A stretch of 64,000 nt of DNA from Xenoacremonium recifei (lineage: Eukaryota; Ascomycota; Sordariomycetes; Hypocreales; Nectriaceae), in assembly GCA_012184525.1 (NCBI GenBank), contig WOFQ01000038.1, positions 186,001-250,000 of the forward strand, in the 5' to 3' direction. Positions 1 to 11,621 of the stretch are shown in pieces (the stretch's first letter is position 1; every line of letters starts with the position of its first letter). Under the pieces are notes generated by a model, which had not been told where the DNA came from, made no database searches, and saw only the letters and a program-made list of their open reading frames with translations. Both the position numbers and the translations under genes were made by a program.

Positions 1-2360
1 GCCATGACAAATAGTAGATCATGACTGTCATAAAAGGTCATATTTCGCGTAGCCCTAAATTTCCCCCATCCATGGCATTTTAGTCATCGGAGGAACAGAA
101 ACAATAGGAATAGGGGCCGCTGATTAAGGACCGACGGTAGGGGATTGCGAGATTGAGTTTGGTCGGGTCAAACGGCCGAAGCGCCACGACAGGGGATCGG
201 CAAGGGTAATAATAATTACAGCCTATCTCAGAGTTTATGGAAGACTCGAGAGACTTGGAAAGGAGTGGGAACTAGTTGCTCGAGAACCATGGAGTGCGGA
301 AATAGGTCACATGAACGGCCTGCTGCCAGATATCCGACCAGATCTCCGTTTTCACGAGAGCATGACGAATGCGCGCGCGGATGTCGTGGGATCTTGCTTG
401 CGTCGTGGGTAATTTAGCATGTACTCCGTACTCGTAGGCTTGCTACGTTGCCCATCCCCATCCATGCCCGCAGTGCCCAGAAATATCCCGCGGCCTACGG
501 GTTGTGGGAACCGACTCCTGGCGTCAATCATCAGCATGATATCGAGAAGCAAACTCGAGATCGACTCTCAGCCACTGAAAATGGGTTCGCTGCTACTGCA
601 GTCAAGGCATGTCAGCCGTTCTAGCGCTTCTGTCAGACGCCCGTCGTGGCCAGTGAGAGCGCCTCCTCAGCGCCTCTCAGCTGGGTGCGATCGTGAAGAA
701 CGCCCCATCATGTGGCCCAACGCCCTAAATATAAGAGAGTTCAAGCGCGCGGGGCGGCGGCGGCGCTTCTCTGAGGTGGTGGTCCCCGTCGTTCAGCTGG
801 GATGGGCTCGGCGCAGCCGCTGAGAGCCTGTGACATGCTCCTCGATCCTCGTGTCTCTCGGCAGCCTCTTCCAGCGCCGCACGATGCCCCCTTTCGCCGT
901 TAGCAGCGTGCTAATATGCCGAGGAGGGGTGGCCCGGTCACCTTGGGAGGCCAGAGGTATCGCCCCATAGTTGGCCGGTTGAGACGGTACCTTGCATCAA
1001 TCTCCAGGCGTTGCATTGGCTGGCCCCTAAAGTCGGGGCCAGGCAGAGCCCACGTTGTCTGATGCCGGACTGGCTGGAGCCCCAGCATGCGCGAGGACGA
1101 AAGTGGACAATTTGGATCAAGGAAGATCAACAAGAGAAGAGGCACAGCACTGAGGGAGGCTCTCCGATCCAGAATCCAGATCCCGTGATCTCAGCAGAGC
1201 AGAGGCGTCGCAAGCAAGGCAGGAGCGACCGGTCACCTCAGGCAGGGCAGGTGCCGACTTGCGAGTTGCCCCTCCTACCGTGATTCACTCGCGCTCCTCG
1301 CTGGCTGCGCACAGAAACAACAAATCCTGCCATCTTCATAATATTCCCAGTCTCCTCTCCTCTCCTCCTGTTCCTTCATCAGTACTCTCCCTCTACCCTT
1401 CGCCATTCACGGGCCTGCCTGTGCTCATACCGGTCCTGTCCACAGAAACCCCCGGGACCACTGAATTTCAGGGGCGCAGTCGAGAGACACCCGACCCAGA
1501 ATTCCACAACAGGCGGTCGAGACGATTCACAGCGAGATCAACAAAGACACTCACATACCGCATACCCGCGTCTTTTTTTGGCTCCTGCCGTCCTCGATCC
1601 CGCCTCCCGATCGCTCAGTCAGCTCAGCCTCCAGGGCCTTCACGCTCTCGTTCTCTGCTCCCTCAACCCTCTGTTCTCCTTCGTCTTTTCGCGAGATTTG
1701 TCCCGGTACCTGCTGTCTCCAACTTCCCCACGCGTCCGAGCGGGTACCGTTGCCTCCTCAGTCTCCTTACCAGGCCTCCCGCTGGCCAACAAACAAACAG
1801 CCCGCTCGCTGGCCTGGCCTGGCCTGCTTTCGCATTGCATCGCATCAACCCCTGGAAATTCCTGACGAGCGAGCCCTTCTAGCGGTGTTCCCGCTGTCAA
1901 GCCCCCCCAGTCTTCTTCTCACCTCTAAAAGACCTGGAACCCAGACCTTGCAACGACTTGCGCGGCGCCCTGAAGGTCTAAGTACTCGGTCGGTACCTTC
2001 GCCCAGCAACGCCAACGCCTTTGTCCCTGACGCCCGCCAGCCAGGTACCACCTGGTGCTGTCACTGCGTCGCTGTACCTGGATTTTTTAGTGCCTCGATT
2101 GGTGCTGGCGCTTTAAACTCCGTCCAGGTTTCCGCCACCGCGACAAGCCGCCTCCAAACTCCCTCCTCTCCCACTTCCAACTTCCCCCTTTCGCTGCCAA
2201 AGTTTGGATTTCGGGAGAACCTCAACTCTATTTCGCTCTCTCAGCCCCCAACAACGGGCCGTTTCCATTACTTGCACTTTCTTCTCTGCCGATTTCATTA
2301 CCCGTTCTTTCCGATACTCGACGCCCCCTTCTGGCCGGGAGAGGTCACACACCCCCCGAA
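1..2360. other. Upstream region and long leader of KNR4
   Basis: No protein-coding gene is supported here. The open frames on both strands are low-complexity (rich in Ser, Pro, Arg) and resemble no family I know. From about 1320 to 2360 the + strand is pyrimidine-rich, as is typical of filamentous-fungal promoters and 5' leaders. It contains no ATG between 1090 and 2360. I infer that much of this stretch is the 5' untranslated region and core promoter of the downstream KNR4 gene. The transcription start cannot be placed from sequence. Confidence 0.55.
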
Positions 2361-4139
2361 ATGGCCAACTCGTGAGTTTTCCCTCTTCCTCCTCCTTCTC
2401 CTTCTCCTTTGCCCTCTATGTGCCTGCTTTCCAGGCGCAAACTGCAGCCCTATGTTCATCAAGGTAAAAAACCGATCGATAATATGGATCGCTTACTTTG
2501 TCTTCAGATTCGGCGCGGCCTTTCGATCCTTTTGGCATACTATGACCAGTTATGACCGACGTATGCGATCCCCCCCCGAAATCGACGACGAGCCCATTTC
2601 GCATCGCGATGCTGACATATTTCCTCTTCAGATTCATCATACGACTCACCCTACAAAACTGGTCGCCATGTACCCCTGCAGAATGGTCGCAATAGCATCA
2701 TGACCGGTGTTGCCACCGCTTCCGACTCAAGACCCGACATCACCTCACCCTACTTCGACGAGAACGGTCGCGCCTCGCCCTCACAGTCTAATGCCAACCT
2801 CCCTCCAGGAAGCCCAGCGAAAGCCCAAGGCCCCTACTCGCCCGGCCTCAGAGGCGTTGCGGCGCGCAATGCCAGCCAAACCGACGGCTTCGAGGTGCAG
2901 AGCCCCGGTGACGTTCAGATGCAATCTTTTCAGGATGGGCTGCCTCCACCACCACCCGTTCAGCATTCCTGGCGTCGGATAGACAGCTGGGCCGAGGAGA
3001 ACTACCCCGAACTTTTCGATCAAATGTGCGAAGGTGCCACGAACAATGATCTCAATGATTTAGAGCACCAGCTAGACTGTTCCCTCCCTCAGGACGTCCG
3101 CGATTCGTTGATGGCCCACGATGGTCAGGAGCGAGGTGGAATGCCGACTGGAATTATTTTTGGGTCGATGCTTATGGACTGCGAGGAGATTGTACAGGAG
3201 TGGGAGAACTGGAGACGGGTCAACCACCAATTCCTTCTCGAGGCCTCCATGGACAAGCCCGTCACACCCTCCAAGGCCTTTGGTGGCAGCAGCAGCAGTG
3301 AGGCTTCGTCTTCCAAGCAGCAGGGAGGCGCGCAAAGCAATGGCGCATGGCGACAGGATCTCCTTGCCCGTCAAAACAGCGTGCCTGCTAACAGCGTCCA
3401 AAAGGCGTACGCACACCCAGCCTGGATCCCCCTGGTGCGCGACTGGGGCGGCAACAACCTCGCCGTCGACCTGGCTCCCGGCCCCTCTGGCCAGTGGGGT
3501 CAGATTATCCTCTTCGGACGAGACTACGACACCAAGTACGTAGTCGCTCGATCTTGGGCCGCCCTCCTGGCCGTTGTGGCCGACGACCTGAACAGCGGGA
3601 AGTGGTTTGTGGACGAGGAGACCAACGAGCTCAAGTTACGGGAGTTTAAGGAGACGCGGGTTGAGCCCTCGTACTTTAGCATTCTGCGCTGGAGAGCGGA
3701 CCAGAAGTACGGGCGACGAGCGGCCCAGCGACGATCGATGGTCCCCCCTGTCAAAGCTGGCTCCCCGCTGGGCTCCCGATCGAGCTCGCCCTATGCCAGC
3801 CCCGTGGAGAGCTCGGACTCTCGCGGCCGATCGATGCAGCGCCTCAGCGGCTCATCACCACTGACCAGCCCCATGCGACCACCCTACGGAAAGACGACTC
3901 CCCTCAGTAGAGTGACGGAGGAAACGGCGCTGCCCGAGCTCGAGAGCGCCAACATCCAGCCCGAAAAGTTGGTTGAGGTCGAGACGCCCCGACAAAGCGA
4001 CGAAGGCAAGGGCCCGCGGGTGACGACCTTGTCACGAGTTGAGTCGGATCTCCTCAAGGATAAGGAGAATGAGGCACCTCAACTGAACGGCAAGAAACCC
4101 GAGACGGCGGACGATTCCATGAAGACGATCGAGATATAA
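2361..4139 (+). CDS. KNR4: KNR4/SMI1 family cell-wall synthesis regulator
   Basis: Homolog of yeast Knr4/Smi1 and Neurospora gs-1, an intrinsically disordered hub protein that supports beta-1,3-glucan synthesis and links the cell-integrity MAPK pathway to calcineurin. Three coding exons: 2361-2371, 2508-2560 and 2632-4139, giving 523 aa. The first exon carries only 11 coding bases (Met-Ala-Asn-Ser). Exon 2 restores the conserved opening FGAAFRSFWHTMTSYDR, and exon 3 continues with HSSYDSPYKTGRH, which is typical of fungal homologs. Starting at the first ATG of the long third exon (2700) would lose 44 residues. The globular SMI1/KNR4 domain spans roughly residues 135-375 and includes PLVRDWGGNNLAVDLAPG. 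The C-terminal 150 residues are Ser/Pro-rich and probably disordered. Splice sites are GTGAGT and GTATGC donors with TTCAG acceptors. The leader is unusually long and ATG-free. Confidence 0.9.
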
Positions 4140-6008
4140 AAGGCAGAGCTACGGAGCCGGTTTCGTACCGTGGATAGATGACGGACGGGTGCATGGACTG
4201 GCATACAGTTCCCAATCGCGCCCGACGACGACATGACCAACTCTCGATTTCTGCGACATCTGTGAGGAGAGGCGGCTCTTTTCACAGCACACCCGACAAA
4301 AAACAATCCTACCACCTTGTGTACACCTTGGGCGTTTGAGGCGTCACGCGAAGCACGAGGGGGGCGCCCAATGCTCCCCGTTCGGCTGAAAGTCGTTTTA
4401 CTTTTTTTACTGATTCTGGTTCGTTGGACGGCGGCCCTCCAAGGGACATATCTGGAGAGGGTACCTGTTATATGACAGCGCGCGTGCGCGTGCGCATGCG
4501 CATGCACTTGCGGCAACGGCATACATGTTTCTATACCTTTTTATTATCAAAACACGAGCCTCCACGGGGATGGATTGGAGCGGGAGTCACGGAGGGTCGG
4601 GTTCTGCGTGCGCCACGGAGTGGACGGCATGGCAAGTTTCGTCCGCTTGGGACCGACTTGTATTAATTAGTGTAACAATAAGAAGCATTGCAGGCGGGCG
4701 AGATTTAATTCAGCCTTTAGCATTTGTGTAGAACTCAAATGTGCACATGTATGATCATTGGAGATGGGCGTGAGAGGGTGTGCATGTACATCGGGTGGCT
4801 TATTGTGTGATGTATCAAAGTTCACTCTCCAAACGGGCGAGTTGCTTTCATGCTCGAGCCAGGAGGACAATGTTCTTGATATCATTATTGATCCTTCTAA
4901 ACCTTGTTTATTATTCTTTACCACTAGCATCGTTCTCAAACTTGTCGCTCATGACCTGGGTTGTCCATCGGGATATCCTACTCATGTATATAGGGTATCC
5001 CAACCCGGGACTTGGACTTGGTCGAAACGTGGTTGGCGGCGCCTCTAACGAAGGGCTTAACGTGGCTTCCCGTCGTCCAACACGCCCTTCTAAGTTCAAG
5101 ACACGAACGCACCTCATGGCTTGCTCCGAATCCTCGTCATATGAAAACTTAGACGATGCTTTTACTTTCCCCTAATGTACCCTTGTAACCCTTACTGATT
5201 CTCCATCGCTTCCCGCCACTGTAAGTGGGTGAGCGCTTCAACAGGGCGCGAAAATAGGTCGCGGTGTTCGATTAGCCGCCGGCGCTAAAGATGTCCTCCG
5301 CCAAAGCCCATGTTTCCCTTTACCGTCCGCTTGTGTTGGAGGGGAAAGTCAGGTACCGATCTGCCTTGTCGTTGGTCATGTATGATCTGCAAACAGGAGA
5401 TTTGAGGCATGAGGGCGGCTACGTGTTCGGAAGGAAGCCAGCTCCGGGAGGAGACTGACGCATGAAAGTGAGCGTTGGCATCGCTTTATGTAAGGTGTTT
5501 TAAGATATCATCGCTCTCCCTTCCTCGTCTTTAGTTCTTACCACCATGCTTATGTCAGTTCATGACAGCTACTTTTCATGGCTTCCGAAGCTCTCATCGT
5601 TCAATAGCTTGAGTCTTGCCATTTTCCTTCCTGGACAGGGAGTTGTTGACGATCGGACCCAGCTCTTTGGGGAGGGCGCTTAGGATGGAGTGATCGGCTG
5701 GGGAGGACCTGGTCCGAGGTGGGTTTCATGAGTGTCAAGTGTTAGAGGCAGAACCAACATGCAGGACCAACATGCTGCTAAGTATGGCTCTCTTGTCTAG
5801 GCAATCTAGCTTGTCCGGTGCCATATCAGCAGGCTGGCCCCTCTCTCGTTCTTCCATATTTTCATCCTTCGTTGTCGTGAGAGATCACATGAACGACCAG
5901 TAGCTCTCATTCTTAATTTCTGATGACTCTACCCAAAACGGCATCTTGCATTTCTCGATAATGTCTATTGCGTAACACTGTACCGCCTGAGACTTTGAGA
6001 CACAAGTC
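4140..6008. other. Intergenic region after KNR4
   Basis: Contains the KNR4 3' untranslated region and the promoter of the DUF3433 gene. Reading frames are short and have no recognisable protein signature. Two small sequence features stand out: an alternating purine-pyrimidine tract at 4478-4507, and a 13-bp direct repeat (AGRACCAACATGC) present twice in tandem at 5750-5775. I see nothing else. Confidence 0.5.
4478..4507. repeat. Alternating purine-pyrimidine (Z-DNA-prone) tract
   Basis: Thirty consecutive bases alternate purine and pyrimidine, mostly GC and GT/CA steps. Such tracts can adopt left-handed DNA under negative supercoiling. It lies about 340 bases beyond the KNR4 stop, in the probable 3' region. 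No function is claimed. Confidence 0.7.
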
Positions 6009-9000
6009 ATGAGCGCCACCGAGTCTCCTCGCCCGACCGACCTTCATCATGTTGGTCTCGATCCACAGGAGAAGCAGCGGCTCTGGCTGAAGGTCATGAA
6101 GAGCAGAGAAGAGCTGCAGAAAGGCAGCGATCATGGATCAGTCCATGAGGACGGCGATGCAAAGGATGAATCCTCGAAGGGGCTACTCAACATCACTATG
6201 CGGCCTCGAAAGCAGACCTGCACACTCGATGCTGGTTCGTTATCTCCTCTCTCGCTGTGCTCGACGTCATCTAACATTGTCAAAGACCATAAACACGGTT
6301 GGAAGCCTCTAACTCTTCGCGCTCCCATCCTTCTCACCTTCGCTCTTGCGTCCCTCACCATCGCAATCGTCGTCGAGATTTTTGCCCAACGAAGCCATCA
6401 ACAGGGCGGCCTTGCACTATCCGACTCAGCTGATAACCTGTCCTCACCCCGAGTCTTCTTCTTCTCGTTGATCCCTACCATAGTCTCCGTCATATACAGT
6501 CTCTGTTGGAGTTGGATAGACCTCGACGTCAAGCGGTTACAACCATGGCTGGAACTGTCAAGGGAAAATGGCACTACTGCTGCCAGATCACTATTTCTGG
6601 ATTACAATTATGACCTCATTCCTATCGTACCTTTCAAGTCAGCAAAACAAAGGTAAATAGATATGAGTTCTACACAAAAGCATATTGTCTAACTTGTCGA
6701 CTAGACACTGGCTAGTTTGCATGGCGTCGTCTGCCACAATTCTCATCCTGTGGGCCATTACACCCCTTCAGTCTGCCATTCTACAGACGGGACCTGTCAA
6801 CATCACGCAGCCTGTTGTCCTCAATAATGCTACGAGCCTCATGAATAGTGTCGAACAAGGAGCAGTTCTTGATCAATCTGTTCTCAATGCTGCGTTCGCT
6901 GTTACCTGGCTCAATCAGCCCTACCCAGCTTACACGACATCCGAATACGCTTTACTGCCGTTCTCAACAAATACAACAGATGCTTACCTCGGTACTGCTA
7001 CAAATTGGACAGGCACAACAACCAAACTGACTTCGGAACTGAATTGCTGGAAACCGGAGATTACTAGGAGTCAGCCATATGGACTCGGTACATTTAATTT
7101 CTATAATGGCCAAGGTTGCAACGCAAGCGAGGTGGACGTCAACAACTTTGGATTGGCCGATCACCCCTACAGGATGTTGTACATCGGCTATTACAACAGT
7201 GCTTGGGCAGATTTCTTCCTGGCTAACCCTCATTGCTCTCGAAATTCGTCACATCAATTTCTCGCGGTGTGGTCCAAGTTCATTACGCAAGACGAGAAGC
7301 AAGTTTCGGCAATGTGGTGTGAGGCCAGCTATTACAAACAAAACGTATCGGTTACAGTATCTTTACCAGACTACGTGCCTATCAACTCCAGTATACAGGA
7401 GCTTGGCCCACGCACCGAACTACCGAAAACGGACTTCAATCAGTCGGCGTTCGAATATCTTATGGGAGCCGGTGTCTCCGTGGTTACTATGAGCCGAGAC
7501 TTCCCTGCCAGTCATTTAGTCGAGCAGTATCCTCGCCTCGTTAACGAGGGCATGTCGTGGCCAGTATCCCCAATGGTTGGGTTCGCAGTCGGAAGCCGTA
7601 ACTACACAGTTAGTGAATACTCCAACGACAATTATATGGTAGACGCCTATACGGCATCTCACAAGATGCTGTTCTCGTTGGCAATTCAGCAAACGTTGTC
7701 AAATGTTAGCGAAACGAATCTGGCTCGCCAAGGAACTGTTCATAAACTCAAGTACGGTATCATCGTGAACAGGCCGTTCTCAATAGCCGTTGAGGCTCTT
7801 TCGACGTTCTTGGCGGTGGTAACCTTAGGAATACTCTGGGGTTGTCTGAAGGCCCAAAGCAAACTGTCTGGAGATCCGTCATCCATTGCGTCTCTCATGG
7901 ACATTGTCCGCGATAGTCCTGACTTTCTTGTTGAATTTTCAGGTAAAGGAAGTCTTTTAGAGGACGACTTACAAAAAACGTTCGAAAATCAGATATTCAG
8001 GCTCAGATGCGGCTGTGAAACCCCGTCGGGTACAATGACTCTCGAAGTCTTGAATGGCAAAGGCACCACCTTTGACATTACGAAAGAAAACTGGCAGGCA
8101 ATTGCCGCGTCTGAAAGAACTGGATACTATAAGCCCATCAAACCAATTGCGTTACGGAAGGATGTCGGCTCAGTCTTTTTGGTGTCTTTGATTGCAATGA
8201 TTATTGTCCTCGGGGTTTTGAAGTCTCGGGAACAACAGTTAGGAGGTAAGTTATGATCTGTCATCTAACGAAGATATAGCATGCTGATCCTTTTTCACAG
8301 GGTTAACAACGCCTACCAATAATAGGCAGGTTCTCCAAATTCTGGAGAATTATATTCCAACTGTCCTCGCGACACTCATCGAGCCTTTCTGGGTATTGTT
8401 GAATCGGCTTTTGTGCATTCTCCAGCCCTTTCAAGATATGTGGGATGGCAAGAGACATCCACGAGGCTCGATTAACTCTCGGTACACGTCTATTCCTCCC
8501 CAACTCTCAATTTTCGGAGCGATTAGAGCGCATCATTTCCTTCTAGCCACTGTTTGTCTAGTTTCAATCCTCACGAACGTGTTGGCTGTTGGTTTCAGTG
8601 GTCTCTTCAATGAGTTGCCGACCAAAGTCACACGCGACGTCGAATTCAAGTCACTCATCTCAACTAGGATTAGCAACTCGTCTCTCACAACTTTGACCAA
8701 GTTCGCTGGGAGCGGTAGTATGAGTCCTTACGAAGATCATTTTTATGTAGCCTTGGCAAATTTTACCTCCGACACGCCGCTCCCTCCTTGGATCACCAAC
8801 GAATTCCTCTTTCAACCCTTCGAGGTTGTGAACAGCACTTCAGACAACTCAACCAGAACATTTCAGGGACCAACTCGTGGTTATGGGATCGATCCCAATT
8901 GTATTAATATGGAGTCTTCAACCCAGCCTCCGGAACTCGACTTTCGAGAGTTTAAGGCTCAGAACGGTCTTTCGAACACACCCAATTGCACAGATGTCTA

Positions 9001-9976
9001 CGTACCGGAGGCCATGATGTTGAACTTGACCACATATCCACCTCATGGAAAATCGGCGGTCGAAATCACTGATCAACTGGAAACCCTTGGCGGATTGAAT
9101 CCTTGCCAGAAGATCCTGATTGCAGGTTGGGGGCGTACGCTGAAGGGAGAAAACTCAAAGGGAACAGTGAACTCCAGCTTCGTGACATGCTGGCCGCAGT
9201 TTCGCACAGCAATGTTCAATGTAAGCGTGGATGCTAAGGGGTATGTCCAGTCCTACAATAGGACCTCTGACTACGAGTCAAGTCTTGGGTACCCAGCATC
9301 CAAGAATCACACTGATACCCTCATCATTCTGCAAAACCAACTTTTCCGCAACAATGATCCTCAGTGGCACAACGACTCTGTGACCAGAAGCTGGATGGAT
9401 GAGTTCGTCAAAATGGAGACAGGCTCAGATGCCATTGTGAACCCTGACGATTCCATCCCCGCTCCTTCAGAGTTGCTTCAGAAAGTTGAGGATATTTACG
9501 TTCGACTATTTGCGATACTCTTGGGTCTGAATATGGACATCTTCCCTGCGCCAAAGACAACTGACGTCGCTTCGGGGTCGAGTTTCGTCGACGAGACACG
9601 AATCTTCATATCTGAGACTGCTCTCATTATCAGTCTAACAATCCTCGCCCTAGCGGTTGTGACAGGGGTCATATTCTATGGCATCGCTCTCAAACTCTTC
9701 CTTCCTCGCATTCCTACCACAGTAGGCTCCATAATGGCGTATTTGGCCCCGAGCCGCGCCGTGCGGGAGTTTGATGGCCGTCGAAGTGTGGCCTACGGGT
9801 TTGGCAGGTTTGTTGGGGATGATGGTAGGGCGCATGTAGGGATTGAGCAAGAGCACTTGATCGTGCCTCTGAAGTTGTCAGCACTTCGCAAAGGCGACAC
9901 AGCGCCTAAGTCATCGTGGAGCCGTGCACTACGGTTTAGGAAAGGCGAGAAAGAAAAAGGGAACACTTGGCTGTGA
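6009..9976 (+). CDS. DUF3433 multi-pass membrane glycoprotein
   Basis: Large fungal membrane protein of the DUF3433 family, function unknown. Exons 6009-6652, 6705-8245 and 8301-9976 give 1,286 aa. The splice joins are phase-consistent: AG|A makes Arg before HWLVCM, and G|GG makes Gly before LTTPTNNRQ. Hydrophobic helices are visible near residues 102-122, 149-172, 215-240, 585-605, 705-722, 795-820 and 1190-1220. Between them lie two large segments full of N-glycosylation sequons (NxS/T), so these are probably extracellular or lumenal. The N-terminal 95 residues and the C-terminal tail are polar and probably cytosolic. Two copies of the DUF3433 unit can be aligned by eye (residues about 155-245 and 748-838). 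There is no signal peptide. Such proteins are common in multiple copies in Sordariomycetes and Eurotiomycetes. I do not assign a substrate or a partner. Confidence 0.82.
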
Positions 9977-10475
9977 GAGTTTGGCACAAAAGCTCAAGAT
10001 AATGAATTTATGATTAGATGATTGATACATAATGCAGTTCTATCTCCCTCATGAACCTTGTCAGGAATCGTAAAGCGCACCGATGTCCCTTGCCAAGTAT
10101 CCTCCAAACGCAACGCTGGTGATTATATCACAAATCCTTGTCTCATCAATCTTTGAGTGCTACCTCCGTGATGCTATTTTAGGATGAACTATTTGATGGT
10201 ATGAACTTTTAAAACACCTACGGTTAGTCACATGTGGGAATCTAAGCCACATGAAATTCTCGGCTGCTTCATCCTAGAGGGTTACACAGGAAATTCGAAC
10301 CTCACAACTCAAAGACAGGTTGATATGAAATGAATGCTCTTATTGCAAGGTATGTCTGATGGCTTTTTCGCCGAAAGGCAGCTTATCCAAGTTGCCAAAT
10401 GATATTTACACAAACAGAAGTGAACGTCCAGGTATCCAACGCCTCATTGTATCCAAGATCCCATCACATGAAGCC
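9977..10475. other. Convergent intergenic region
   Basis: AT-rich spacer between the 3' ends of the DUF3433 gene and the LPMO gene. It probably holds both 3' untranslated regions. I see no gene or repeat in it. Confidence 0.5.
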
Positions 10476-11621
10476 TTATTCTCGAATGCGAGAAACGCGG
10501 CGCATCACATTGCGTCCTCGCTTCGAGATAGCAAAATCGCTGGACTCGCCGGGGGTGCAAGATACACCGCTCGAGAGATCAATGACGGCGGACCACATCC
10601 CACTCGCGCAACGCTGGAAGGAGTTCCCGCCGATGCAGTTCCACTCGCCCTCGTCAGTGCAAGCAGTGCCTTCAGAAAAGGCACTGCTCGAACCACCAGA
10701 GCTGGAGCCAGAGCTGGGCGTAGCAGCAGGAGTGCTGGCCACGGGGGTGGAAGCAACGGGGGTAGGAGTCACAGCAGCCGCAGTAGTAGCTGCTTGAGTA
10801 GCTGCAGGTGCGGACGTCGCTGCTTGAGACACTGTGACAAACACACCACCAGCCACTCCCCCTGAGGTGGTGGCCGGAGTAGCAGCAGCTGTGGTAGCGG
10901 CCGCAGCGGAGGTTCCCTGAGCGACACCCGCGGTAGCGGTAGCACAGGATCCAGTAGGAGCAGCAAAAGCAGTCGTTTTGCCATTGAACTTGTCGACATC
11001 TGAACCAGGGTTCGGGAAGAGGAGATCTGTGTCGGCCTTGGTACCGCAACCATTGCCGACATTGGCGACAAACATGTCGGGAAAAGAGTCCATGCTTCTC
11101 TTAGAGCTACTGCTGCCGGTGACAGTAAGAGGTGCACAGTTCATGTACATCTCACGGTTGCCGACCTTGTTGAACCATGTCCAAGCAAGAGTGTAGTTTC
11201 CCTCAGCGAGATCCGAGGGAATGGTGAAGTCGTACTTGTAGGGGTCGACCTCAGCAGCATTGTCGCCCATGTTTCCGACCTGGTTCTTCGCTGGACAGCC
11301 ACCCTCGATAGACTTGATGACCTTCCAGACGGAGTTTGCGGTGGGTTCGAGGTCGGTCGTAACGGAGACTTGGCATGAGCCACCACCATGGACGGCGCTA
11401 CCAATGAAGGATAGTTGTTGAGTGCTCCCTTGTTCGTAGACGTTGCTGGCTCCCTCAGCTTCGTAGACGCCGGTACGCAACTTGCAGGGGAAGTCGGATC
11501 CATCAGCCAGAAGAGGGCTGTTGTCGAGAGAAGACTTTCCGTAAGGTACGGGATTGCTCATGATCATGTGTGCACTGGCAACGGAGGCCAGGCCGGCGAA
11601 AGCAAGAGACTTGGCAAACAT
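10476..11621 (-). CDS. AA11 lytic polysaccharide monooxygenase with X278 module
   Basis: Secreted copper enzyme that oxidatively cleaves chitin. Single exon, 381 aa. The start at 11621 was chosen over a frame extending 45 residues further because it gives a standard signal peptide (residues 1-17, ending ASA) that leaves His18 as the new N-terminus, as required for the copper-binding histidine brace (HMIMSNPVPYG). The second copper His is in VHGGGSC (His78), and the axial Tyr is probably Tyr159 in NREMYMNCAP. Catalytic domain about 18-230. An Ala/Thr/Pro/Ser linker follows (about 230-315), then a C-terminal X278-type module with four cysteines (about 318-360, CTDEGEWNCIGG) that is often attached to AA11 and implicated in chitin binding. 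The last residues are basic. A TATA-like element sits about 100 bases upstream. Role: probably remodelling or degradation of fungal or arthropod chitin. Confidence 0.92.
   Translation of the reverse strand: MFAKSLAFAGLASVASAHMIMSNPVPYGKSSLDNSPLLADGSDFPCKLRTGVYEAEGASNVYEQGSTQQLSFIGSAVHGGGSCQVSVTTDLEPTANSVWKVIKSIEGGCPAKNQVGNMGDNAAEVDPYKYDFTIPSDLAEGNYTLAWTWFNKVGNREMYMNCAPLTVTGSSSSKRSMDSFPDMFVANVGNGCGTKADTDLLFPNPGSDVDKFNGKTTAFAAPTGSCATATAGVAQGTSAAAATTAAATPATTSGGVAGGVFVTVSQAATSAPAATQAATTAAAVTPTPVASTPVASTPAATPSSGSSSGGSSSAFSEGTACTDEGEWNCIGGNSFQRCASGMWSAVIDLSSGVSCTPGESSDFAISKRGRNVMRRVSRIRE

Noticed and set aside
1259..2703. Long plus-strand frames upstream of KNR4
   Set aside because: They lack an ATG start through 1090-2360 and encode Ser/Pro/Leu-rich translations of a pyrimidine-rich leader.
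10270..10310. GGTTCGAAT-like B box suggesting a tRNA (minus strand)
   Set aside because: The flanking bases cannot form the five-pair T stem, and no acceptor or anticodon arm is present.
10505..11137. Several minus- and plus-strand frames over the LPMO linker
   Set aside because: They are shadow frames of the Ala/Thr/Pro repeat region of the LPMO gene.
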